From positions 1,144,089 to 1,208,088 of the forward strand of contig NW_022985440.1 in assembly GCF_010093595.1 (NCBI RefSeq): a stretch of DNA of 64,000 nt, in the 5' to 3' direction. Both the position numbers and the translations under genes were made by a program. Source of the stretch: Mytilinidion resinicola (lineage: Eukaryota > Ascomycota > Dothideomycetes > Mytilinidiales > Mytilinidiaceae). This document shows positions 46,129-57,579 of this stretch, piece after piece; the stretch's first letter is position 1; the number at the start of each line of letters is the position of its first letter. Below the pieces are notes generated by a model that had not been told where the DNA came from, searched no databases, and worked only from the letters and a program-made list of their open reading frames with translations.

Positions 46129-47142
46129 ATGGTAGCTTCGCAGTCTAGATAAGTCGACGATGCTGTTCAAATCTGCTCATGCAACCTAACCTGACGTTGA
46201 GCGAAAGCGCAAACGCAAGGACAGCAATGTCGACAGTCTGCCGAAGGCCAAGGAGATCACGAGCCCCCGTCTCTATAATTCAACGTCCAGGCTTGGCTTC
46301 CTCGATCTTCCTAGGGAGCTTCGTGACATGGTGTACGCCAATATCCTAACCAACGGCCCCCCCGGTGGCATGGGGATCTTCCGTCTCAACATCGGTCAGC
46401 GTATGGAAAAAATCAAAGGAAGGGGCGTCACAAGAACTTTGCGCCTTAACAAACAAATCTTCATGGAGGCCAAGGAGGCTCTATACTCTCTCAACATCTT
46501 CTCAATCGATCTCACTAGCTGGAACCCACACCTCTGAACTGCGAGCCCAAACGGTGACGCTCAACTTTTGGTCTCATCGGGCGCCTTCCCTAAGGGTGTT
46601 GACTTATCTTCAATCCAGCACATGAACCTCCAATTCCACTTTTGGGAGGCGGATCGGATTTTCGAGACTCCGCGGAGAAAGGTTTCAATCGGCGCATGCT
46701 AGGAAACATTTCAACAGACCATACAAAGGCTCTAAAGTGCGACTTCTCCTACGAGGGTTTCAGTTCCATGAAAGGGCTCCGTTGCCTCCGCATTGCGTTG
46801 GCTCGTGAGGACGACGAATTCTGAATCTGGAAGGAGACCAGCAGCCGGGAGCTTGCCTGGCGTTGCTGGGTTAGAGCCCTTGGACCAGCGCCAAACGAAG
46901 CAACAGAGTTCATTCGCACATTGATGACTGCGATTCCAACAAGTGTAAGCCAGATTCGATGGGGAATGAGCAAGGAGGAAGTCAGCGAGGAGGCACTGGC
47001 GCTCGGTTTCAAGGCCTTCATATACGAGTGGGCCTTCGTTGAGGGTGGAGTGTTGCGCGAAGTGGCCGATCAATTCAAGAGCCTAACAGCGACCGACATG
47101 GCGTGTGTTGACGAGGACACCAAAGCAGGCTCAGAATCCTAG
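46129..47142 (+). pseudogene. 2EXR-family protein, copy 1, degenerate
   Basis: The remnant keeps the N-terminal 2EXR signature (GFLDLPRELRDMVY, from about 46291), the RLNKQIFMEAKEALYSLNIFSIDL motif, and a C-terminal block (GPAPNEATEFIRTLMTAIPTS, QIRWGM, VLREVADQFKSL). These lie in three frames broken by stops, the first after NPHL at about 46537. By comparison with copy 2, the position of the short first intron has ATAAGT instead of GTAAGT, so the donor is lost and the frame stops two codons after that junction. Spliced protein is not expected. The 2EXR domain (Pfam) is of unknown molecular function and common in large fungal families. Confidence 0.8.
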
Positions 47143-47646
47143 TTTCTTACTTCCGACAAAACTATTGGTCGAACATAGCTCACCTCTCCAATCCAATCCT
47201 GGGCTTTCAGTGCCTTATATACAAGGTTTCATAAAAACTATATATCAGAATAAATCTTTACACCAACCGTCATCTAGTATTACGGTGTTCAAAGTGCCGT
47301 ATGAGAGAATGTTCACTGGATCCACCGAACGGAGGAGCCTAATCGAGCAATAGTCTTGGCGGCCCTCGACGGCATGTGACCAAGACCTTCCTGTAACTTC
47401 TGGGATCGGTGAATTCAGCGAGTTGCCTGCCCCGTTGCATTCAACGCCTGACCTGCCCGCCGCATTCACGCCTGGCCTGACCACTGCATTCGACTTCTGA
47501 CCTGCCCTACCCAATCTACTATATAAGAAGTCTGCAATCACCTGCAGTCCTCCTCCACAAGCAACTCCTTCGCACCCTCGACTAGTCTACCCCACACACC
47601 ACCAACACTTCTCGTCCCCCATTGCGAGCTCTTTTCTATCAACAGG
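47143..47646. promoter_or_regulatory. Upstream region of 2EXR copy 2, with TATA box and short tandem repeat
   Basis: Three adjacent units of 24-25 bp, each starting GCATTC, lie at 47437-47461, 47462-47485 and 47486-47510. A TATATAAG box follows at 47520-47527, about 120 bp before the ATG at 47647. Pyrimidine-rich leader sequence lies between. Confidence 0.6.
47437..47510. repeat. Three-unit 24-25 bp tandem repeat
   Basis: The units begin GCATTC and contain CTGACCTGCCC or a close variant. The array sits directly upstream of the TATA box of 2EXR copy 2. Confidence 0.65.
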
Positions 47647-48767
47647 ATGGCTCGGTCTTCTCAATTGAGGTAAGTACATGTTGTTATCTACATCGGCCGA
47701 CGTTTCGAAACTGTGCTAATTTTAAGCAGGCGCAAGGGAAAACGCGAGCCCGTCGAGTCCGACTCTGAGTCCGACATAGACTCAGACTCAAACGTTTCGA
47801 AAAAGCCCAGACCGATAGCATTGACAAACGCTGGGAGCCCACTGGCCCGTTCCGTTTCCTAGATCTCCCACGCGAGCTCAGGAACATGGTCTATGTAGAG
47901 CTCTTGACCAACGGAACTGCTAGAAGGAAGGGAACCAACGGAACCATCACCTGCTTCGACCGATGCGCGAGGACTGTCTGGCTCAGCAAGGCCTATAATT
48001 ACAAGAAGGCCAAGGAGGGCAAGTACAAGACCGACACCAACCCAGTATTCACGGCTATCCTAAGAACCAACAAACAAGTCCACGCGGAGGCGAAAGAAGT
48101 TCTATATAGCTTCAACATCTTCTCTGTCGATCTAACGCGCGAGCACAATCGCCTCCTCAATAAAATCGAGCACGAGGAAAACGTCCTTCCGAACCCAGGC
48201 ATCGAAGCCGACGACAATGAAGCATACAGACGTGAAGATGCTGATCCTGGTGGCCTGCCCTAGAACTGCGACTTCACCGGCATTCGCCATATGGATCTCC
48301 AGCTGCACCTCTGGGACGCGGAAGGTACCTTCGATCGATACTGGGGAATGCAACACCATTGCAGACTCTCCGACTTCGAGGGTGCGTACGATGTCTTGTC
48401 CAATCTCTCCTTGCAAAGCTTCCACCAGCTCAAGGGACTGAAGAGCCTCCAAATCTCTCTAGCGTTTGACGACAAGCGTACTCCGAATCTCGCACGCTGG
48501 TGCCTGGGCAACGGACCGGCTCCCATGCGCATGCGGAGCTTTGTGCGGGACCTTGTTGCGACCATCCCAGAGAACGTCGAGCTTTGGTGGGGAATGACGG
48601 AAGTAGAGGCCACGAAGGCAGTGCAAGAGACGAAGTTCCGTGGTGCTCGGGAGGGCAGCTGGTGGGGATTCGTGGCTGGCGAAGTGCTTCGCAAGCTAGC
48701 AGACGAGTTTGTGTGTGTGCGAGGGATAGACGCAGCATATGCTAACGAGCATAATGCTCGGGCGTGA
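47647..48767 (+). pseudogene. 2EXR-family protein, copy 2, one internal stop
   Basis: The first exon (47647-47669, MARSSQL) is followed by an intron with donor GTAAGT. The obvious acceptor (47729) leads to a stop in the wrong frame. A later acceptor near 47776 (ACATAG) keeps the frame into KRFEKAQTDSIDKRWEPTGPFRFLDLPRELRNMVY. The frame then runs through the 2EXR repeat (ILRTNKQVHAEAKEVLYSFNIFSVDL) to a TAG at 48261-48263. It continues in the same frame, without other lesions, through MDLQLHLW, RWCLGNGPAPMRMRSFVRDLV and LADEFVCVRGIDAAY to the stop at 48765-48767. The downstream half aligns with the other copies, so this looks like a recent nonsense mutation (CAG to TAG would be a CpA-to-TpA change). 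A protein truncated to the N-terminal half is possible. Confidence 0.75.
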
Positions 48768-49626
48768 GCGAGTCGATGCATGGACTGAAGAGTGAGTTGA
48801 GTCCTGGGCATGTTTCTCCAGTCTTAGTGGGCACTGTAGGTCCTTACAAGACTAACAACGGTCAACAGCTCGCCTACCATTAACGGTACCGGAGGGTCTT
48901 AGTATGATTCCCGGGCGAACACCTGGTGATGTTTATTTTCGTACAGGAGATAGAGGCTTTTTATTACAAATTACTTGATCACCACCCAATGTCTCTTCGC
49001 TCTCCGAATTTCCATAAGTATATCATGTCGTGACCTTACCGCGCGTTTTAGGACACTTCATTCATGAGGAGTAATTTCATATCCTATTAACTTAAAAGAA
49101 ATAACGCTTAGTCAGCTTGTCCCCTTTATGAATGAAAGCTTCCAATCACGTGTTGCAGTTTTTGAACTTGAAATGAGCCTCGATGCGAGCCTAAGCCGAT
49201 CAGTAGGTCAAGAGTTGGACGTATGGAGAGGCTAGAAAGGTAGAGCTTCTCGCAGATATGTATTTACTGAAAAAAAGGGGTTGTGTACTCGAGAATTAAT
49301 TTCAAATTTGCAAGGTTTCGTTTCGGCATTCATGCTATTTGCATGAGCGTGAGTACATGTTTGAGACAGGCACTACTTAGTCCGCACCAGCCGCATTGTA
49401 AGCAAGCAAGTCCAATATGTCCCCAAGCTATGACATCGAGGAAATCTCGAGTTGAAGTAGAAGTAAATCAAGGCACTCGTTTCTAACCACCATATCGCCG
49501 TCCAGAGACCGGCACGTCATCTTTAGCTCGCCATAATATCGCACTGCAGTGACTTGAAGGCCAGTCTACACTAGCCGTCTAATCGGACTAAAGACAAGCA
49601 TCAGTCTGCCTGTCGTCCTCGCCCTA
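48768..49626. other. Intergenic region between the inward-facing 2EXR pairs
   Basis: AT-richer than the flanks. Contains the 3' ends of copy 2 (plus) and copy 3 (minus). No supported ORF. Confidence 0.45.
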
Positions 49627-50780
49627 TTACTCCTTATTCTTGCCCGACGTGTCCGCGTTGTCCTCCCCATCCGCATCATTAGCGTAGTAATCGATGTCAG
49701 TTCCTCGGAGACCTTCGAACTCGTCCGCTAGTCCTTTCAACACCTTCTCCTCCACGGTGCCCCAGTCAAAGATGTTCATGTTTTCCACATCTTCCGGATC
49801 GTTCCTCCAAAACATATCGCGATACTCTTGCTCCGCAAGTCCCCATTCAATGTGGACGCTCTTCGGGATCGACGCAATCAAGGACCGCATCATTTCTCGC
49901 ATGCGGATAGGCGCTTTGTTCCTACCCATGCAGAAGCCCAGCAGTGCTGGCGGAAGGTTGTCGTCGTAAGTCATGCCTATGCGTAGCTCCTTCATATTTG
50001 GCATGGCGCGAAAGGCTTCGAATGAGGCTGTTGAGAGAAGTAGGTATCCTTCAGCTGTGCCGAAATGTTCCAATGGATCACATGGCATCCAATCTGGAAA
50101 GTCAAACAGCAGGACCAAGCGGCGGATAGAAGCGAGATCCCATTGATAGTTGACAGCTCGTGTGGGCTTGATCTCGTCGGCGTGCGAGGGGCCGTACCTC
50201 GTAATGAATTCCAGCGGCTTGGTGTAGCGTCGTACGACATCAAAGCGTCGGGTCCTCTCGTTGAGGGTCACCACGAACGTGCGGTCGCGATACAGAGCCT
50301 CCTTCGCTTCCTCGTGTAACTGCTTACAAGTGCTGAGGACGGCGGTTGGGCCTTTCAGATTGACAGGCACATAGCGGGGATGACGGGATTTGCCACGCCA
50401 TTCATAGAACTCCCCTCCAGACGTGTCATGAACGAGATTGCCCCACGGGTGGCGCTCTGGAAGTTCCTCGAAGATCTTGTCGTAGACCATGTCGCGGAGT
50501 TCCCGAGGAAGTCCGAGGAAATTGAAGGGACCGCATGGCTCCCAGGGCTTTGGCTTCACTGCATTTGTGCGCTTGCCTTTTGCTAGCCGCTTCTTGCGGG
50601 TTTGCTTCTTGGCTCCTTGGGTGCTGTCGTGGTCGTCCCGCTTGCGTTTCCTTCATAGTTGATTAGCACCACACAACAAGACACTGTATAACCAATAGCC
50701 TGATGAAAAGGAGACTTGGATTGCGACTGCGCGCTGGCAATCGCAACGGCATTGGCTGCAGGACGAGGTCGGAGCTGCAT
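49627..50780 (-). CDS. 2EXR-family protein, copy 3, open frame
   Basis: The long exon (50650-49627) is open. It carries GPFNFLGLPRELRDMVYDKIF (2EXR start), STCKQLHEEAKEALYRDRTF, YQWDLASIRRLVLLFDF, FCMGRNKAPIRMREMMRSLIASIP, IEWGL and LADEFEGLRGTDIDYYANDAD. There is no ATG just before this region. A first exon 50780-50716 (MQLRPRPAANAV) joins in phase to the basic stretch KRKRDDHDS, giving 362 residues, through a 65 bp intron with a GCTAAT branch-like site but an atypical GTCTCC donor. This is the only array member without a stop or frameshift. A basic Lys/Arg-rich segment before the domain could be a nuclear signal. Molecular function of 2EXR proteins is unknown. Confidence 0.72.
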
Positions 50781-51694
50781 TGGTATGGGTGAAGAGAGTA
50801 AGGTAGTGGAAGTGATTAAGAGGCGGTCGTGAGCTCCGATGGCAGGGAGGTGATGGGGTGTGTCGGAAAGCAGTGGTGGGGCTGGGGTGGGTAAAGAGTG
50901 GAGAGTAGAGAGTGTTGGGTGTGATGGATAGGTGGCACGTGGATTTGTCAAATCGCGCTAACCAGAAAAGCGAGCGTGTACCAAGCCTTTCGCGATGAGC
51001 GGCAGTCAGAGGGGAAGCGGATCAAGACAAGGTGAGGATGGAGGTGAAACAATGCATTGAACGAGGTAAGTGATGTATTGGTATACTCTGTGTGTGTGGG
51101 GGCTTACGTAGCCGTACCGTAGAACTGTGTGGGCTAAGTATAGGAACCGTGTTCTATATTAAGGTAGCCGAGCTAACCGTACCATACTCCGTAGGCTAGC
51201 TGGCTAAGAATACGTACTCCGTCACAAGGTGTGTAGCCAAAAGCTGTTGTATTGATGAAGGTGAGGAAGCTAGCTATTGAGCGGAAGGAGGAAAGATATA
51301 CACAAGAAGCTGCTGAGTAAACGGCTAGGAAGGGGCCGACAGCGAGAACAGTGAATTACTCGGCACTAGTGATAGTAATTTATTTATGCCACGATCTGAG
51401 GTCACTTAATGCATTTCCGGACAACCAAACAAGATAGAAACGTGCATGATAGGAGTATAGGACAGACTTTGGTTGAGAAAAGGGGCGAGATGACTAAGCA
51501 TTATGATGCTCATATAGGCTTCACTTCAGGATTTTACACTGCTGACGCTGTATGGAGTAATCTCATTAGATTACTAACTGTCCAAAAGGCCGGACTTTCC
51601 CCTTATTTGAAATGCTGGAAATTGCTTTGAAGCTCCTCACACAGCGGTAAAAGAGTGTGCGGACTTCTATGAGGAGGTGTTGTGTAGGGAATGT
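50781..51694. other. Intergenic region
   Basis: Contains the promoter of copy 3 and repeated CCGTACC / ACTCCGT words at about 51110-51230. No gene recognised. Confidence 0.4.
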
Positions 51695-52689
51695 TCACGA
51701 ACAGTTCAGCTCCTTCTCAGTAGGGAATTCGGCCTCATAGTCGGCATCGATGCCCCTGATTGCGTCTAAACCAACGACCAACTTCTCCAGCGCCTTACCG
51801 TCCACGACTTCATATGGGGTATCCTCTACGAAGTAGAAATGCTCAGCGCTGCATTCGACCTTCTCCAACCATTTGCGTTCATCCTCCAATCCCCGCATCC
51901 CCAACGAATCTTTCCTGCACTTCGCGGCACCGCAGCCACCAGCTCTCTCAGCATGTGTCGTAGTTGCATCGGCGCTGGCCCTCTTCCGCGGCAGAAGCTG
52001 TAGAGCATGGGTGGAGTATCCGGTTGAAAGAGAATTCTTACACTGAGGTTGACCAACTTCCCCATTTTGTAAAAATTCTCCCATGATTGCTTTGACATCG
52101 TTGTGTATGCTTCTGAAAAGGAGTGTTCAGATGGAGCAGACTCGACCCCGGCGAGTTCTAGGTAAACCTGTATGTGTAGGTGGCGAATCGCTGCGAGATC
52201 CCACCCGAAAGGAATCGCGGGCTGGCAGGAGATTGGGTCCTGTGGGATCCTGTCATTCAGGACGAATTCGTGGTCGAAGGCGTCGTTGTGCGCCTTGGAT
52301 GTGCCAGAGATGACCCCAGCGTAGGAGAATTCGCCGTACGTCGGTGCGTTGACGAAACGCAGGTCGTTCTGAGCAAGTGCCACGGAGAATACGTTGTTGG
52401 TGTATAAGGCTTCCTTCGCTTCCTCATCAATTTGTTTGTTGACACGCAAAAGGGCGGTTCGAGGCTCTTTTAGCTGTACCTCTGGAGCATAACGATCTTT
52501 GAGGCTATGGAAGAGACCTTCGGATCCGCACCTCGAATTCGCCATGAGCATACCATAGACGATGTCGCGAATCTCTCGGGGGAGATTGAGAAAACGGAAC
52601 GATGGAGGGGACGAAGATGTATTGGTGGCAACTTTCATCCGCTTCCTGCCCTTCTGTACGGAGATGTGGCTGGCTTGAGGGTCGGTCAT
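51695..52689 (-). pseudogene. 2EXR-family protein, copy 4, frameshifted
   Basis: From the ATG at 52689 (MTDPQASHI) the frame covers FRFLNLPREIRDIVYGML, LLRVNKQIDEEAKEALYTNNVFSVAL, FGWDLAAIRHLHIQ and FCRGRGPAPMQLRHMLRELVAAVP, then KIRWG. Directly after that, at about 51894-51902, the conserved continuation (GLEDERKWLEKVE, ALEKLVVGLDAIRGIDADY) is in another frame. Copies 1 and 2 have TGGGGAATG here and copy 4 has TGGGGATG, so one base is missing. The unshifted frame ends at 51826 and the conserved one at 51695. A sequencing error would give an intact protein of about 330 residues; otherwise the C-terminal third is replaced. Confidence 0.78.
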
Positions 52690-53211
52690 GGTGTTGGTGG
52701 TGTAGTGGTGTAGCACTCTCTGAGGTGGCCTCCAGAGAGTTGAATTGCTGCCCAAAGAATAAGATGCCCGGAATTTGTAGACGTATTTGCGAAATAAGAG
52801 ATTATACTAACGTCACCAAACTGAAACCCCACAGATCCGGTATCAAGACTTTAGACCTATTACTGAGGGGTCGATGTACCTTAAAAGAGTCTACCTACCC
52901 ATACTTCACTCATCCATCTCGAATTCGGCGCAATCGACAGTCGCATCTACACATTTAGTATTTATCTTTGAGAGCCTATTCACAAGACTCGATCGACAGT
53001 TTGAGTATAAAGACAGCGTTGAAACTGTTATTCAACCCCTGTATGCATCTATATTCTTCAAAGACAACTTTCCCACTGTAACGCCATGCTGATGTACTCG
53101 TCGTCTACTTAACCCTTACTCTACTTTTTCGCATAAGCCATACGGTCATGCTCGTCGATGTCCCTATCAAGGTATTAGTCCATCTATCCAATAGAGCTGA
53201 TCAACGAAACT
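52690..53211. other. Intergenic region
   Basis: Holds the promoter of 2EXR copy 4 (minus) and the 3' end of the phosphoribosyltransferase gene (minus). No supported ORF. Confidence 0.4.
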
Positions 53212-54118
53212 CTACACATACGTTGCCTCCCAAGGATAGTTAATCCACACATCCCCAACCGTCTGTGCCGCCAAATACTTCCCTTCGCCAATAATCTCCG
53301 TGGGCAGATGTCCCTTCTTCGGCTTGTCCTTATTATGCAGCACGAAGATGGTGAAATTCGTCTTCTCGCTCAGCCTTCCGAGCCTGCTAGCCGCCTCATC
53401 CACATCCTTCTGCAGCTCGCGCACCGCATACTCCAGCGTCGTCCGGGTGTCGTCCACCTCATCCACAATTAGCACGTTCTTGCCGATCAAGTTCGCCATC
53501 TCGAGGCTGCTGAGGTCGAGCCACTGCGTTCGCGTGACCTTGGTGCCGGGCTCCTCGACCTCGTCGGTGCCGAGGGACTCGTAGAGGGAGAGCCCGATGG
53601 CTTGGATGGGGATGTTGGGGCTGCCGGGCCTCTTAAGGAATGATCTATGGCGTACATGCGAAATTAGATGGGTGTTCGTTCGGGAAGTTCACATGTCAGG
53701 ACCATAATAGTTCTACGTACCGCAATATGCGCGCGGGCACGTAGCCTCCACCGCCAATGGCGATCATGAGGTTCGGATGGAATTCATCGAGGATCCGCTC
53801 TGCCGATGCCTGGCAGAGCTTATGGACCTGCGCGGAAGGTGTTTAGCAGGATTCTTGACCGGGGCCCCAGGCGCGGGGTGATTGGGAGTAAATAGGCATG
53901 CTGGCTTGGCTTGCTGGATACTGGAAGCAGCCACAATCGCCAGCGGAGCAGAGGTGCAGGTAGGACAATAGGCGCATGCATTCAGCCCAGGGATAGGACG
54001 TCGGGGAGTTGCAGGTCCCATGCTGCAGCTAGGTACGCGGGACGCAGTGTGGGGTAGGTAGGTGTTTGTATGAGCAGAGGCGTACCTGGTTGTAAGAGAC
54101 GTATACTTTTTCGACCAT
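53212..54118 (-). CDS. HPT1: Hypoxanthine-guanine phosphoribosyltransferase
   Basis: Three exons (54118-54086, 53827-53721, 53644-53212) encode 190 residues. The enzyme joins hypoxanthine or guanine to PRPP in purine salvage and acts in the cytosol. Landmarks: KVYVSYNQVHKLCQ at the start, IGGGGYVPARI near 36-46, GLSLYESLG, and the PRPP-binding loop LIVDEVDDTRTT at about 106-117, typical of the fungal HPT1/XPT1 branch. FVLHNKDKPKKGHLP and the AAQTVGDVWINYPWE end also fit. The first exon is only 11 codons and the first intron is 258 bp, much longer than other introns here. All junctions are in phase. Confidence 0.93.
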
Positions 54119-54513
54119 GGTATTTGCGGGGTTCGTCTGTAGCGGGCATATAGAAATGGGGAGTCGGATGCTCGTGGTTTGCTAAAATCCTACCTGCCAA
54201 AAATCCGACTCACCCCGCGATATGCTAGTGCGTAGCGGGATTAGACGCGGTCCGGAAAAACAGCCGCTCCGACCACATAAAACGAGTTAAATCAGGGGGA
54301 GCAACAGCGGGTTATCCGCGATACATGGCCTGGAAGTATCACTTAGCGCAACAGAGCGTGTTTAAATAAAAATGTTTGGATAGTCTTGCTAGAATATCCG
54401 CTTTAGGCTGGGAACCCTATTTTCCTTATGTATGTATGCATGTATGTACATACAGTACATACACTTTTCGCAAGAGTTATCTTGATGATGCTACTGGGCT
54501 CTACGCTGTTAGA
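54119..54513. other. Intergenic region with ATGT microsatellite
   Basis: A short run of ATGT/GTAC-type repeats (TATGTATGTATGCATG) lies at about 54426-54462. It holds the promoter of HPT1 and the 3' end of the F-box gene. Confidence 0.45.
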
Positions 54514-56324
54514 TTAAGAAACGAGATCCTGAACGTCATGGTGTTGAATTTGCGAATGCTCAGGCCTTTCCAAACCCCCTGCATAGCAGGCGTACGCCGC
54601 GAGTTCGACGCCCTGAGCCTGGTCGCTATTGACAGCAGCAATCTCCTCGAAACTGATGTCCTCGTCGAATGTCCAGATACAAATATACTGCCGGCCGGTC
54701 AAGGCAAGAAATCTGCCGCTCAATTGAAGTGGATCGTGCTCCTTGAGCCAATCATGCTCTGAATTAAGTTTGCGGAGGAGTCTGAGTGCCATGCTTTACA
54801 GAAATCAGTCAAAAGATGGTCCTCATTGAGAATTGAGCTCGGAAGTACAGTATAGGGGCTGAGACACATACCTGTTCAATACACAACCTAAGACTGGCTC
54901 CGGCCCAGTAGACGTAAGACTGAGCCGATAATGAGCGCCGAGCCACCACGTATTCCGTTCACACATACCCAGGCCAACCGTACCATTGCCGAAGTAGTCC
55001 CGCGACTCGTCGTAAGGCAGACAGTATACTCTAGGGTAGAATCGGCCTTCTTCTATCGCCCTCTGTCGAAAATAAAGCTGAAAGCGGCCTCGTCGATCAA
55101 TCGGCTTGAAATATACTGCGTCAGAGCTCTTCTCTATGTAGTTCACTTTTCCACTTCGTATCAAGTCACCCGAGTAACTGTAGCGGTGATAAAGCAGTGC
55201 ATCTGAGCAAAGAGAATCGCTTTCTGATGCCAATTTTGAACATATCAAGAGGCTCTCCGAAGTAGGGTCAACTAGAACTGCTGAAGGAGGGTTTAACCTA
55301 GCGGCAAGTCATTAGCGACCGAGATTAAGACGAGGCATAGGAACGGCGAGCCAAAGCTTTATGAGGTAGGTGATTGACTTGACTCACGTGAATGTTTCGC
55401 CCGTAGGCTTTGCTTTTAAGTCTTTGCGATCCGGCTTGCGCAAATCGAAAGTTCTGCATTTCTGCCTGTCGAAGTCCCAGACATAAGCGACATGCTTACC
55501 AGGACATTTTTCATCTCTCAAAACGCCCGCGATGGTTTTTCCCCGGCAGGAAAAGACTGGTACACGCGCAGATGGCAATCTAAAAGACTTTCGTTGTCCG
55601 GTAACCAAATCGCAAGCATACCAAATACCTGTGAAGGTGAAGAACGCAACAAGTTGGTCACTCAACGCGACTAATGCGATCTTCTCGCGTGCTTCGCCTG
55701 TGAGCGATAAGGATTTACCGGATGGCAAATTCAACACAGTGACGGCGCAGTTGTCATATGCAGGCCACGCAATATTGTCCTCGAAGGAACTGTAGGTGAC
55801 AGAGCAATCGACGCCAGGAGGAAGTCCTACTATGAGTGACTTCGCGAACGCTCCTGTTTGGAAACGATGTACGACCTCCGCAGTCTTCCTGCAATGCAAG
55901 TAGTCGTGGCTGACGTCGGGCGATTCCCCGAGAAGTGGAAGCCCAGTTGGAAGGGCGATGTTGAAGCCCTGCAGACATAGTAGGCCTCTTAGAACGTCAG
56001 GACTGCTCAATACTGTCTGCCAGCGTCTAGAGACCTGGACTATGTGTTAGAACGTTGGATGGTTAGCATGTTGCTGAAAATTGTGCCTACTCTTTGAAGT
56101 TGAAAGGGTGTCGAGATTTCAAGGTATCCGAATATTTGAATGACAATCTCCACTGGTAGGGAGCCTACGATATCGACACAGAATGTTTCGCTACCGAGTT
56201 TTGCAAGTAGTTGCCGCCATTCAGTGTGGTTGAGCTCATTGATCAAAGCATCGAGAGCAGCCGCGCGTGCAGTGGACGAAGGAAGCCGCCGGAACGCGAG
56301 GGCCACGCATGACGGGTCGTCCAT
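54514..56324 (-). CDS. F-box protein
   Basis: Four exons (56324-56091, 56034-55388, 55297-54872, 54793-54514) give 528 residues. The F-box lies at about 54-100: SLPVEIVIQIFGYLEISTPFQLQRV, then SRRWQTVLSSPDVLRGL across the first intron. It would bind Skp1 in an SCF ubiquitin ligase. The rest (from about 105) is a series of beta-rich segments with WYACDLVTGQ, VAYVWDFDRQKCRTFDL and RQYICIWTF, resembling a WD-like or Kelch-like propeller that could bind substrate. No specific orthologue is recognised. The start has MDDPSC with a Leu-rich helix before the F-box. Confidence 0.85.
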
Positions 56325-57579
56325 CTTGAGGCCGCTGCCGTTGCGGTTACTTGTGATATGTAGCCATATGTTGGAGCCTCAGCGATCAGACGCCTACCGT
56401 GGAGCTGCCTGACTGTTTCAGGTCAGTTAATACGAGGAACTGGGCCCTCGGGTTGTGAAAGTTCGGGTTGTTTCTGCGCCGTAACACTTGCGAGCCAGAA
56501 GCTGTGCTTTCATGGTATATGGTGTTCAATGGAGCTACGACGGGTAGGGCTTCGAATTGTGACGATTAGATAGACAGCAGGTGAGTAGTGCCTCGCAAGA
56601 GTCGAGGAGGTCGCCGTCGGCACCAACAGCAGGTGCACGGCGCGGATCTGGGGTTCGAGGTACTTCGTAGGAGGTACTCAGCGCGGACCCAAGAGCGGGT
56701 GAGCCTTGAGTTCTCGGCGGCTTCCGGATCGCCTCCCGCGATTCTGTAGACGGGGCCCGAGTAGCGCAGCTATGCCGATGGAAAAGACTGATGCAGGCTG
56801 CACAAACACGGCGCCCTCCTCCACCGCGCTGCTGAAGATGATCGGCCCGTAGCTGCAGTCCCATTGCGCAAGTCGGGGCCACAGGCACAGGGCGTCTCCG
56901 CAAACCCAATTGATTGACCTCTCCAGTCGTCGGCCCGTGCCTGCGCCGCAACGCAACATTCCGCCGCCGTGGGTCGGTCGAAAGCTGCATCCATCAAACC
57001 CCCAACGCCTTGCCGCCAAGCTTCCACCGCAGCTTCTCCAGCTCGCGCATCCACTCTGCTGCGCTGCCCGTCTGCATTATTATCCTCCTGTCCTCCAGCT
57101 TGCCGCGTCGAGCTTGCGCCAGCTGCGGGCCAGCTCGATCGGGAGCGCACGCCCACCTCCCTATCATCAGCCGACAAAGGACGGAGCTCCTCCACCTTCC
57201 CAAACCACCGCGATACCCCTAGCCCGAGCGCTGTCCACCCTCACCTCGAGCCCCCGCACCAGTATTCTTCTGCCTGCTATCGCCCGACGAGAACTCGAAT
57301 GAGCCGCTCAATCGCCCTGCGACTGCGCTGTCCACCACAAGCCCGGCTCCCTACTATGGTATAACGCGCGACGCATCCTATCATTGAGCATCATTCTCTG
57401 GCCCGCCAGCGCCTACTAGAGCTATATAACTGCATATTGGGAAACGGCGGACCAGGCCCGGCACTGGACACGGCGGCGGAATTCCTCGCATCTTCTGAGC
57501 GTTTCTCTCAGGACTCACGGCCGACGACACGACCACTTGCGGGCGCATTTGGCTTAACGCATCATCTTTATCCAAAAAC
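56325..57579. other. Long leader/promoter region of the HSF-type gene
   Basis: The first part is the promoter of the F-box gene (minus). From about 56900 pyrimidine-rich sequence probably forms a long 5' leader of the HSF gene. Overlapping frames here (for example 56910-57302) are Pro/Ser-rich and unrecognised. Confidence 0.45.

Noticed and set aside
48240..48263. Short intron removing the TAG in 2EXR copy 2
   Set aside because: The sequence ends in TAG before AACTGC, but the nearest donors would give introns of about 14-32 bp, too short for this genome.
56910..57364. Overlapping plus-strand frames before the HSF-type gene
   Set aside because: Pro/Ser-rich in all frames and located in the probable long leader; no domain.
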